A stretch of 7,477 nucleotides of DNA, from NCBI GenBank assembly GCA_013331015.1, contig DUHF01000226.1, forward strand, positions 1 to 7,477, in the 5' to 3' direction. The stretch's first letter is position 1, and every line of letters begins with the position of its first letter. Origin of the DNA: Methanoregula sp. GTDB lineage: Archaea > Halobacteriota > Methanomicrobia > Methanomicrobiales > Methanospirillaceae. Positions 1-5,479 of this stretch are shown piece by piece. The notes under the pieces are model-generated. The model searched no databases. It saw only the letters and a list, made by a program, of their open reading frames with translations, and was not told the DNA's origin. A program made the translations under genes and the position numbers.

Positions 1-300
1 AAATGGGGGGACATTTCCGACTTTGAGACCATCCATCCGGAGGTGGTGGTGAACTCAACGCCGCTTGGCATGAAACCGGAGGATCGCCTCCCTGTAAGCG
101 AGGAGCTGCTCAGTAAGGAGATGACCGTCTTTGACCTGGTCTACACCCCGCCCGTGACGCCGCTCATCGAGGCGGCCCAAAAGAAAGGCTGCACGACCAT
201 CACCGGAACCGAGATGTTTATCGGGCAGGCAAAGGAACAGTTCTACCTGTTCTTCGGCATCGATGTGCCCGAAGCAACCATCCGGGAGCTGATACCATGA
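1..300 (+). CDS. aroE: Shikimate dehydrogenase, C-terminal part (5' end outside window)
   Basis: The reading frame is open from the first base and ends with TGA at 298-300, so about 99 C-terminal residues are present. Shikimate dehydrogenase reduces 3-dehydroshikimate to shikimate with NADPH, the fourth step of chorismate synthesis, in the cytoplasm. The visible part has the family hallmarks in order. VVNSTPLGM is the conserved N-[AS]-T-P-x-G-M loop of the NADP domain. FDLVYTPPVTPL matches the D-x-x-Y-x-P-x-x-T-x-L segment. GTEMFIGQAKEQF matches the C-terminal G-x-x-M-x-x-x-Q-A helix that lines the substrate site. The stop overlaps the aroC start in an ATGA, which implies translational coupling in one operon. 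The N-terminal substrate domain, the catalytic Lys/Asp pair, and any fusion partner cannot be seen. Confidence 0.93.
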   Translation, partial: KWGDISDFETIHPEVVVNSTPLGMKPEDRLPVSEELLSKEMTVFDLVYTPPVTPLIEAAQKKGCTTITGTEMFIGQAKEQFYLFFGIDVPEATIRELIP

Positions 301-1295
301 ACACGTTTGGGAAAAATTTCAGGGTTACCACGTTTGGCGAGAGCCATGGCAAAGCGCTCGGGTGCGTCATTGACGGCTGCCCCCCCGGCATCCCGCTCAC
401 CGAAGCGGACATCCAGCCGCTCCTTGACCGGCGGCGGCCGGGCACCTCCCCCCTCACCTCGCCACGGGGCGAGGGCGACCGGGTCGAGATCCTCTCGGGC
501 GTCTTTGAGGGAATGACGACCGGGACGCCGATTGCGATGATCGTCAAAAACGAGAACGTAAAGTCCGGCGATTACGATGCACTCCGCGAGGTCTTCCGGC
601 CCGGCCATGCTGACTTCACGTACCACGAGAAATACGGCATCCGAGACCACCGGGGCGGGGGCCGGAGCTCGGGCCGCGAGACCATCGGCCGGGTGGCAGC
701 GGGAGCACTTGCGATGAAGATCCTCAGGGAGCGTTCGATCGCGGTCACGGGAAGGATCGTGGCCGTCCACGGCAACACCGATCCGGCAGCATTTGAGCAG
801 GAGATCCTTGCTGCAAAGGACGCGGGCGACTCGGTGGGTGGCATCGTAGAGATCACCGCGACGGGCGTTCCCGCAGGACTCGGCGACCCGGTCTTTGGCA
901 AGCTTGACGCCGCCATCACCGGCGCGATGATGGGCATCGGGGCAGTCAAAGGGGTTGAGATTGGCGACGGGTTTTTGGCCGCTGCAGCGTTCGGCAGTGG
1001 GAACAACGATGGCATGACAAAGGACGGCTTTGCCACCAACCACGCGGGCGGCATCCTTGGTGGCATCTCGTCAGGGCAGGACATCATTGTCCGCATCGCG
1101 GTGAAACCGACACCGTCCATTGCGAAGCAGCAGCAGACCCGCGACATCCACGGAAATGTTGTCCCCGTCTCGGTGCAGGGGAGGCATGATCCCTGCATCG
1201 CCCCCCGCATCGTGCCGGTTGCCGAGGCGATGCTTGCGCTGGTGCTGGTGGACGCGGTGCTGGAGCGGGGACGGGAGCGGGACCGGCCGGAATAA
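297..1295 (+). CDS. aroC: Chorismate synthase
   Basis: Complete 332-residue enzyme converting EPSP to chorismate with reduced FMN, the last step of the shikimate pathway. The ATG start shares the ATGA with the aroE stop. Family signatures are clear: FGESHGKALG (residues 13-22, with His17), DRRRPG (44-49), FRPGHAD (100-106, with His104), RDHRGGGRSSGRET (116-129, FMN-binding Arg-Ser-Ser), NHAGGILGGISSGQ, and a C-terminal RHDPCIAPRIVPVAEAM. Length is slightly below the usual 350-390, with no internal gap against the E. coli protein over the first 130 residues. One oddity: after RRRPGTS the family normally has Arg (NADP-contacting Arg54 in E. coli numbering), and here residue 52 is Pro. The following segment reads SPRGEGD where relatives have a form like T-x-R-x-E-P-D. 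The DNA there (457-474) is a perfect 7-bp stem palindrome. Function is secure; normal activity is likely but not proven. Confidence 0.97.
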   Translation: MNTFGKNFRVTTFGESHGKALGCVIDGCPPGIPLTEADIQPLLDRRRPGTSPLTSPRGEGDRVEILSGVFEGMTTGTPIAMIVKNENVKSGDYDALREVFRPGHADFTYHEKYGIRDHRGGGRSSGRETIGRVAAGALAMKILRERSIAVTGRIVAVHGNTDPAAFEQEILAAKDAGDSVGGIVEITATGVPAGLGDPVFGKLDAAITGAMMGIGAVKGVEIGDGFLAAAAFGSGNNDGMTKDGFATNHAGGILGGISSGQDIIVRIAVKPTPSIAKQQQTRDIHGNVVPVSVQGRHDPCIAPRIVPVAEAMLALVLVDAVLERGRERDRPE

Positions 1296-1317
1296 TGGAG
1301 GTGTTGGCCGGTTCCGG

Positions 1318-1342
1318 GAATTTGATAATAAATTCATTTTTT
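1318..1342 (+). terminator. Hairpin plus T-run terminator of the aroE-aroC operon
   Basis: It begins 23 bases after the aroC stop. GAATTT (1318-1323) and AAATTC (1330-1335) form a perfect 6-bp stem around a GATAAT loop. The stem is followed at once by A and six T (1337-1342), with further T-rich sequence to about 1349. This placement and shape fit a terminator for the plus-strand aro transcript; archaeal RNA polymerase stops mainly on the T-run. Confidence 0.65.
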
Positions 1343-1400
1343 GTTCTTTAGAAATTATTCCCGCAGGGTCCTTTTGTGGAATTGTGAGGGGGCCCCCAAT

Positions 1401-1540
1401 CCTCTCCAGAGTGGGAGGCACACCTGGAGGGCAAGCCCCCAGAACCTGCAGTTCTATCATTCAGTTTCAGGCGTCCATTTACAGCCTGCTCCACAAAGGC
1501 GAGGGTCGACAGACCCCGAGCGCCCGTGGCCCCATCGCAG
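1401..1540 (+). repeat. Dispersed structured repeat, copy 1
   Basis: A core at about 1462-1536 reappears in inverted orientation at 2861-2936, with roughly four in five bases matching by eye. Conserved blocks include ATTTACAGCC, GCTCCAC, GGCGAGGGTCG and ACCCCGAGCGCCCGTGG. The core folds as a hairpin: CCAC (1491-1494) with GTGG (1526-1529), GGCG (1498-1501) with CGCC (1521-1524), and GGGTC (1503-1507) with GACCC (1512-1516) around a GACA loop. Its 5' flank (1401-1440) is purine/pyrimidine-biased and resembles the flank of the other copy. Frames read through this block are not credible genes. It could be a REP-like element, a small non-autonomous mobile element, or a structured RNA; the sequence does not decide between these. 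Confidence 0.7.
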
Positions 1541-1615
1541 ATCAATCTATGATTTCTGTCAGGTATTCCCATGAAAACCGGAATCTGTAATCGTTTCAGG
1601 AGGTTTTGAGCGGGT

Positions 1616-1765
1616 ATTGCGATGCCTGCCGCCACCCCTGCGGGGGCGCTCCCGCGGCGGCCTCAATTTCTATTTCATGAAAACGATTCCCTACCAGAGT
1701 GTCTCCTGCAGGTAATACGGCGGCATCACATGCGCCCCCGCCCCAACGGGGGCAGGGCTGGCGCA
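1616..1765. repeat. GC-rich double hairpin; first part repeated in inverted orientation at 3085-3120
   Basis: The first stem-loop pairs GCCGCC (1628-1633) with GGCGGC (1656-1661), with an inner stem of GCGGG (1640-1644) and CCCGC (1651-1655). The block beginning ATTGCGATGCCTGCCGCC at 1616 recurs on the minus strand at about 3085-3120 with only a few mismatches. A second strong hairpin follows: TGCGCC (1731-1736) with GGCGCA (1760-1765), then CCC/GGG and GCCCC (1740-1744) with GGGGC (1749-1753). No gene is credible between 1296 and 1976; these repeats are what that stretch holds. Confidence 0.55.
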
Positions 1766-1821
1766 AGGGGGAGCAATAATCCGGTAGGAGGAATTCAACA
1801 GAGCAAAAATTTTAATCATGA

Positions 1822-1890
1822 ATGGGGGGGTCAGGGGGGCTTTCCCCATTGTGTTGCCACCCCCACTCTTGGGAGAGAGGAGATCACCTT
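1822..1890 (-). repeat. Dispersed repeat, partial copy 3 (flank only)
   Basis: Read on the minus strand this block parallels the 1401-1440 flank of copy 1: a CTCTC-rich run, AGAGTGGG, a short spacer, then GGGGAAAGCCCCCC. On the plus strand it contains GGGGGGCTTTCC followed by CCACCCCC, the same order as in 2958-2985. The hairpin core of copies 1 and 2 is missing here. Just ahead of it, TTCAACAGAGCAAAAA (about 1794-1809) resembles CTCAACAGAGCAGAAAAA at 3044-3061. Confidence 0.45.
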
Positions 1891-1976
1891 TGCAAATTCC
1901 GCCTGAGTGCGCAACATGATGATTTCTAAAGAGCCAAATTTTTTGGATTTATTCAGTCAGCGAACAATGCAGATCC

Positions 1977-2351
1977 CTATTTCACAAATTCCACACCCTG
2001 CATTCCCCGGAATTCCTGATCGCCGGTAAGAAATTTCAGGTGTAAAGATTCTGCAACCGAATACCCGACACAGTCGATTAAGGAAAATTTCTTTCCCTCC
2101 CGTGTTGATTCGCGGCGCAGACCTGCTGCCCGCAGGTAATCCAAATCTCCGGGATGGTACAATCTCATCCCATGCCGGACCTGGGTGCATATGTCCGGTG
2201 CATCATCAGGAAAATTTCGGGTTACAGCATAGGCAAATTCCGCCAGGTTGAATTCCGTAGTAACAAGGACTGCATCTTTATATGGCCGGTACGGAGCAGA
2301 TCCTTTCAGGAGTTCGATGATAGCATAGGTGTCAGCAAAAAAGGAGGCCAT
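1977..2351 (-). CDS. PIN-domain ribonuclease, VapC-like toxin
   Basis: 124 residues, the usual size for a single PIN domain. The four acidic residues expected for a metal-dependent RNase are in place: Asp7 in FFADTYAII, Glu38 in FNLAEFAYAV, Asp93 in FSLIDCVGYSVAE, and Asp111 in FLTGDQEF. The closing strand GVEFVK ends the fold. In VapBC modules the PIN protein cleaves a specific RNA, often tRNA or rRNA, and is blocked by a cognate antitoxin bound as a tight complex. A small gene sits directly upstream with a single base between its stop and this ATG, the typical antitoxin-then-toxin order. No strong ribosome-binding site precedes the ATG, which fits translational coupling. The pair lies among repeats, suggesting a mobile module. 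The PIN assignment is strong; the RNA target cannot be told. Confidence 0.85.
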   Translation of the reverse strand: MASFFADTYAIIELLKGSAPYRPYKDAVLVTTEFNLAEFAYAVTRNFPDDAPDICTQVRHGMRLYHPGDLDYLRAAGLRRESTREGKKFSLIDCVGYSVAESLHLKFLTGDQEFRGMQGVEFVK

Positions 2352-2352
2352 G

Positions 2353-2520
2353 TTATTCTTTGAGTTCGTCGCTGATCGCCTGGCTGTCGATAGTCCAGCC
2401 TTTCAGGAGACCGAACAGGCTCTTTTTCCGGGGTCTGGATTCCCCTTTCTTTTTTGGCTTATTCCCCGCAACGGGCCCGGATACCGGGTTTGTCGGACGA
2501 GGGACTGATGATGGTGCCAT
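2353..2520 (-). CDS. Probable small antitoxin partner of the PIN toxin
   Basis: 55 residues if begun at the ATG at 2518-2520; the frame continues upstream to an ATT codon at 2550, but that is a poor start. I do not recognise the family. The N-terminal half is rich in Pro, Lys and Arg (residues 1-33) with no clear DNA-binding fold. The C-terminal part (about 34-55, with LFGLLKG and IDSQAISDELKE) is the sort of amphipathic segment that VapB-type antitoxins use to grip the PIN toxin. Identity rests mainly on position: it immediately precedes the toxin on the same strand with a 1-base gap. A TATA-like box about 33 bases upstream of the ATG would give a nearly leaderless mRNA. A small unrelated protein is possible. 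Confidence 0.6.
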   Translation of the reverse strand: MAPSSVPRPTNPVSGPVAGNKPKKKGESRPRKKSLFGLLKGWTIDSQAISDELKE

Positions 2521-2550
2521 GATGTAAATCAAAGGTGTATCGCTGATCAA

Positions 2551-2558
2551 TTATAAGT
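2551..2558 (-). promoter_or_regulatory. TATA-like box for the toxin-antitoxin operon
   Basis: Read on the minus strand the region is ATACTTATAATTG, with its centre about 33-35 bases before the antitoxin ATG at 2520. Archaeal transcription starts about 25 bases below the TATA box, so the message would begin only a few bases before the ATG. This agrees with the lack of a ribosome-binding site. The motif is nearly symmetric and could also fire to the right. Confidence 0.4.
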
Positions 2559-2670
2559 ATCGTATCGGCAAAATCCGTTTGTTAAAGGGAAGAGCGGGCC
2601 TGATGGCACAACTACGGGAGAGGACACGGGGTTCTTGCGAGCTGTCCGGCAAGCGGGCGTGATACCGGAA

Positions 2671-2704
2671 CCGGTGAAAGTAACCGGAGTCGGCTCTTTT
2701 TTTT
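2671..2704 (+). terminator. Hairpin plus T8 run with no gene before it
   Basis: CCGGT (2671-2675) and ACCGG (2683-2687) form a 5-bp stem with a 7-base loop. Nine bases later comes a run of eight T (2697-2704), then CA and five more T. This resembles a plus-strand terminator, but no credible plus-strand gene lies between it and the antitoxin promoter. It may end a short untranslated RNA. Confidence 0.35.
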
Positions 2705-2860
2705 CATTTTTGAACGAATTTTGCCTCTCCTGTCAAGAGTGAAATTGGTAAATCTCCCGGTAATGATGAGGGCGCCGCTTGCTGGGTCTCGATGGCCAAT
2801 GACCGGTTTTTGGAAAAATGTGCTCTCTGGAAAAATCAGTACGGGATTGTATTGAATAGT

Positions 2861-3000
2861 GATGAAGCCACGGGCGCTCGGGGTTTTCCGACCCTCGCCC
2901 CGTGGAGCATGGCTGTAAATTGGCGCCAGAAACCGGATAATTGAAAACGGGGGTTTTAGGGGCTTTTCCCCCATGCGGCCTCCCCGTTTGGGGGAAAGGG
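2861..3000 (-). repeat. Dispersed structured repeat, copy 2 (inverted)
   Basis: On the minus strand the block 2936-2861 matches copy 1 over about 75 bases. Its hairpin pairs CCAC at 2905-2902 with GTGG at 2871-2868, and has the same inner GGCG/CGCC stem. The loop differs from copy 1 (GAAAA-type rather than GACA), as expected if the stem and not the loop is kept. The flank at 2941-2998 resembles the copy 1 flank: a CCCC/GGGG-rich stem with GGGGCTTTTCC at 2959-2969. Protein-like frames across this block are repeat artefacts. Confidence 0.7.
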
Positions 3001-3059
3001 CAAATTATCATCGCAATTCCGCTGAGGCCGCGGTGGGAAGGATCTCAACAGAGCAGAAA

Positions 3060-3151
3060 AATGATAGTAAAGACCGCCAGAGGGAGCATACCCGCGGGGG
3101 CGGCGGCAGGAATCGCAATGGGAGGTATGCCGGCAGTGTGCCCCTATCATT
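3060..3151. repeat. Nested inverted repeats enclosing a second copy of the 1616 block
   Basis: The outer arms AATGATAG (3060-3067) and CTATCATT (3144-3151) are perfect inverses. The inner arms GCATACC (3086-3092) and GGTATGC (3124-3130) are also perfect. The interior, read on the minus strand, carries ATTGCGATTCCTGCCGCC followed by a CCCCCGCGGG block, matching the sequence at 1616-1645. The whole unit is 92 bases and could extrude as a cruciform or fold as RNA. It is too small to encode a transposase. Confidence 0.5.
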
Positions 3152-3436
3152 GTGTCAATCCGGTTTTTTGAGAAATGAGAATTACCGCGTATAAGGGTAG
3201 AGAGGAGGGTACCTTTGCAGCTACAGCAATGTTTAAGGGTACCAGTTCGGGATAGTCCCACCGTGATTGGGAAAGGGCCCGAAACCGGAGAACGCTCAAC
3301 CATTTTCATACCCCCTTGCGGTTTTTCCGAATCTGAATTTTTAAAAACCCATCCCCGGATCCATAAACGTATTAATTCTCAGGGGAGAGGTACCAGATAT
3401 GAACCCTCACCCGGGTTGGCGGACGGGTGACGGATT
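3152..3436. other. Intergenic stretch ahead of the methyltransferase gene
   Basis: I see no credible gene here. GGTACC occurs three times (3208, 3238, 3389), twice as GGTACCAG. A T-run of six follows CCGG at about 3164-3169. Otherwise only the possible promoter at 3338 stands out. Confidence 0.4.
3338..3346 (+). promoter_or_regulatory. Possible TATA box for the methyltransferase gene
   Basis: TTTTTAAAA lies about 95 bases before the ATG at 3437, with CTGAA just upstream where a BRE would be. It predicts a start near 3367 and a leader of roughly 70 bases. The more AT-rich ACGTATTAATTC at about 3367-3378 is an alternative closer to the gene. Confidence 0.3.
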
Positions 3437-4249
3437 ATGGAAGAGACGACCATGAGCAGCATCGACAAAGTCCAGGAAGAGTACCCGGAGCAGTTCTGTT
3501 CGCTCCTTGAGGCGGCATACGGCGAAGGGTTCCTCTCGGAAGGTGGCGGGGAAGCGATCGACGCCCTGTTTAACGGATTCGGGCTGGAGAACAAACGAAT
3601 CCTCGACATCGGCGCCGGGCTTGGCGGACCGGCAGCGTATCTTGCCGGCCGTCACGGGGCGATCGTGACCGGCCTTGAGATCAACCGCCCCATGGTCGAT
3701 GAATCGAACCGGAGGATTCCAGAAGAACTCAGGGATCGGCTCTCCTTTGTCTACTATGACGACATCAGCCGGCTCCCGTTTGCCGGTGCCTCGTTCGATC
3801 TTGCCTTCTGCAAGGGCGTCCTGCTCCACCTTGATACCGCGGAGAAGAACATCCTCTTTGGCGAGATCTTCCGGGTGCTGGTGCCGGGCGGGTCCTTCAT
3901 CATCAGCGACTGGCTCAGCCCGGAGCATGGCCGCTGGGGAGAGAGGATGGAGACGATCGCCCGCGCCGACAACCTCTCCATTGTTGCCAATACGGAAGAC
4001 GATTACCGGGAGGTGATCCGCAAGGCAGGGTTCACCCTTGTCTCCCTCGGTGACGACAATGCCCGCTACGCCCGCTACAATGACCATGTTGCCGATACGA
4101 TCGATGACCCGGCGACCAGGAAGCGGCTGGCCCCACTCTTTTCACCGGAATATATCGACCGGCAGATATGGGAGTACCGGCTTCTTGCCGAGGCTATCCG
4201 GGAGCGGGAGATGCTGGTGCGGAAGATTGTGTGCCACCGGCCAAAGTGA
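3437..4249 (+). CDS. SAM-dependent methyltransferase, phosphoethanolamine N-methyltransferase-like
   Basis: 270 residues with one class I (Rossmann) methyltransferase domain. YGEGFLSEGG (28-37) and LDIGAGLGGPAAYLA (56-70) form the SAM pocket. Glu81 is the ribose-binding acid after strand 2. DDISRLPF (108-115) is motif II. GVLLHLD (127-133) and VLVPGGSFIISDW (147-159) follow. The layout closely resembles Plasmodium phosphoethanolamine methyltransferase. Tyr16 and His131 line up with its catalytic Tyr19/His132, but its Asp128 is Gly127 here. Start choice: GGGTGA (3425-3430) is a good ribosome-binding site six bases before this ATG; Met6 is the alternative. The enzyme is soluble and stands alone between repeats and aroD, so context does not name a substrate. 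Glycine/betaine-type or other small amine N-methylation is possible. No plus-strand terminator is evident downstream. Confidence 0.88.
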   Translation: MEETTMSSIDKVQEEYPEQFCSLLEAAYGEGFLSEGGGEAIDALFNGFGLENKRILDIGAGLGGPAAYLAGRHGAIVTGLEINRPMVDESNRRIPEELRDRLSFVYYDDISRLPFAGASFDLAFCKGVLLHLDTAEKNILFGEIFRVLVPGGSFIISDWLSPEHGRWGERMETIARADNLSIVANTEDDYREVIRKAGFTLVSLGDDNARYARYNDHVADTIDDPATRKRLAPLFSPEYIDRQIWEYRLLAEAIREREMLVRKIVCHRPK

Positions 4250-4410
4250 CATGCCAAGACGGTTCACAAATCCCGAATAATTGCCCGGTTGGGGGCGACG
4301 ACTCCCCTCCAAGCGGGCCCGAAGGCGGAGGAGGGCCCTGCATCTCCACCAACAGAATCCTTCCGGGCCGTTATGAGCCGTTCGTGAACGGAAGTACCGG
4401 GCAGCACGGA

Positions 4411-4450
4411 ACATAAAAAAAAGGGATCGTGGACCGGGTTGAGAGCCGGT
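4411..4450 (-). terminator. Possible second terminator below aroD
   Basis: On the minus strand, ACCGG (4450-4446) and CCGGT (4437-4433) form a short stem, and ten bases later comes a run of eight T (4422-4415). The 12-base ACATAAAAAAAA at 4411-4422 is repeated exactly at 4540-4551 in the primary terminator, so the two T-runs may work in tandem. The rest of 4250-4570 holds no gene; small inverted repeats are seen at 4315-4339 (GGGCCC twice) and 4378-4391 (CCGTTC/GAACGG). Confidence 0.4.
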
Positions 4451-4539
4451 TCTGACCTTTGGGGATTATGCCGGGAAAAAGTATGATACTTCCGGGTACT
4501 TTGTTCCGACCGGAAGTTCGCTCGCTCTCTGGCATCAAA

Positions 4540-4573
4540 ACATAAAAAAAATGATACCGGCCGGTAAGTATCA
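4540..4573 (-). terminator. aroD terminator overlapping its stop codon
   Basis: Read on the minus strand, TGATAC (4573-4568) pairs with GTATCA (4557-4552); TACCGGCCGGTA (4566-4555) inside offers an alternative self-complementary core. The stem is followed directly by eight T (4551-4544). The first three bases of the hairpin are the aroD TGA stop, so stem and stop are fused. Confidence 0.65.
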
Positions 4574-5209
4574 CACACCCAGGATCTTCCGGAGCGCCGC
4601 AAACTCCTCGACCGAGTACTGCCCGGCAGCGGTTGGCACACCGGTGTGGCAGTACACGAACTCCGAGCCAAAGAGCGGCAGCATGGCCCGGGCGTGCCGG
4701 AACGAATCGCCCATCACGCCCGTGCAGATCGGCTTGTGGGCAGCCTGCGTGAACGCAAGGAATTCCAGCACATCCTCATTGCTTTGCGGGGTGATGACGA
4801 TCTTGGGGATATCGCCGTACACCCGGAGCTCGCGCTCCATCACAAAGAGGATGTAGAGGGGGACCATCTGGCCGGAATGGTGGGAGGCGATGATTTTCTT
4901 CTCCGCCTCGCGGATTGCCGGGACGTGACCTGCGTACTGCCGCTCGACATCCACATAATCCGCGTACGGGAGGAGGGGCACAAGTTTTGCCATCCACTCT
5001 TCCGGCGTGCCGAAGAACTGCCCGCCCTCCTGTGCCGAACGCAAGGTGAGGATGACGGGAAGGCCGCTGGATTCCTTTGCCTTCTTTGCGATCTTTTTCA
5101 AGTCGCCATCGTACAGGTCAACGCGGAGTTCAATGATGTCTGCGCCCTGCTTCTTTGCCTTTGCGGCATGCGTGGGATCGGTGAGTGCGGCGACGATCTT
5201 CATGTACAT
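4571..5209 (-). CDS. aroD: 3-Dehydroquinate dehydratase, type I
   Basis: 212 residues from the ATG at 5209; typical archaeal and plant-like class I size. The enzyme dehydrates 3-dehydroquinate to 3-dehydroshikimate, the third step of the pathway, through a Schiff base. Key elements: ADIIELRVDL (23-32) with the substrate-binding Glu/Arg pair; LRS (56-58); IIASHH (106-111) with the general base His at 111; GDIPKIVITPQS (132-143) with the Schiff-base Lys136; MGDSFRHAR (166-174) with substrate-contacting Arg171; and TAAGQ (193-197) near the C-terminus. Start choice: the frame reaches a TTG at 5227, but the TATA-like box at 5242-5250 predicts transcription starting near 5221. I therefore prefer ATG 5209; ATG 5203 (MKIVAAL) is also possible. 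It is on the opposite strand to aroE-aroC, 3.3 kb away. Confidence 0.95.
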   Translation of the reverse strand: MYMKIVAALTDPTHAAKAKKQGADIIELRVDLYDGDLKKIAKKAKESSGLPVILTLRSAQEGGQFFGTPEEWMAKLVPLLPYADYVDVERQYAGHVPAIREAEKKIIASHHSGQMVPLYILFVMERELRVYGDIPKIVITPQSNEDVLEFLAFTQAAHKPICTGVMGDSFRHARAMLPLFGSEFVYCHTGVPTAAGQYSVEEFAALRKILGV

Positions 5210-5241
5210 CAGCGTTTGACGGCTCAAAACAAAAAGATACG

Positions 5242-5250
5242 CTAAATAAG
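5242..5250 (-). promoter_or_regulatory. TATA-like box for aroD
   Basis: The minus strand reads GGTGATCTTATTTAGC. CTTATTTAG is centred about 37 bases above the ATG at 5209, predicting a leader of about a dozen bases. No clear ribosome-binding site lies in that leader. Confidence 0.4.
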
Positions 5251-5263
5251 ATCACCCGGAGGG

Positions 5264-5355
5264 ACGGGCATGAACCGATTGGGTTCAATCCCGTATTATG
5301 GTGATTCCCACCCCCTGAAGGGGATCGGCGCGACGCCGCATCGGATAGCGCCGGG
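5264..5355. other. Cluster of hairpins between aroD and the DAC gene
   Basis: Three foldable units lie in a row. ACGGG (5264-5268) pairs with CCCGT (5290-5294), and TGAACC (5271-5276) with GGTTCA (5282-5287), giving an 11-bp stem with one 2x2 internal loop. CCCC (5312-5315) pairs with GGGG (5320-5323) around TGAA. CGGCGC (5326-5331) pairs with GCGCCG (5347-5352). No known RNA family is recognised. It sits directly above the aroD TATA-like box, so a regulatory role is possible but unproven. Confidence 0.35.
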
Positions 5356-5479
5356 GCAAAAACGGTTTTCGTGATTTCGTGAAAACTAACATAGATTTTA
5401 ACCATGCCCACTATCTTAAGCAAAGTGCATTTCATCATCGTCAACAATGGGAAAAATGAACTTTGATAATGCAATTTCT

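Noticed and set aside
243..1043. Minus-strand frame of 266 codons across aroC
   Set aside because: Antisense to strongly conserved chorismate synthase; composition is typical of a shadow frame with no recognisable motif.
1622..1906. Plus-strand frame of 94 codons
   Set aside because: Made of repeat and hairpin sequence, with Gly/Arg/Pro-rich, non-protein-like composition.
2603..2662. 19-codon plus-strand frame
   Set aside because: Too short, with no recognisable feature and only a weak purine run ahead of it; not enough to call a gene.
2612..3011. Minus-strand frames of 92 and 120 codons
   Set aside because: Their only similarity is to the frame across repeat copy 1, which reflects the DNA repeat and not a shared protein.
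1300..3430. CRISPR array
   Set aside because: Repeats are few, differ in spacing and orientation, and are not 25-37 base units with uniform spacers.
4571..5227. aroD start at the TTG at 5227
   Set aside because: It would lie upstream of the transcription start predicted from the TATA-like box, adds non-conserved residues, and ATG codons at 5209 and 5203 fit the family start better.
4646..5245. Plus-strand frame of 199 codons across aroD
   Set aside because: Antisense to a complete type I dehydroquinase; no family features.
5271..5295. GGTTCAATCC resembling a tRNA T-arm
   Set aside because: The T-stem does not pair with a TTCAATC loop, and no acceptor, D or anticodon arm fits; it is better explained as an arm of the hairpin at 5264-5294.
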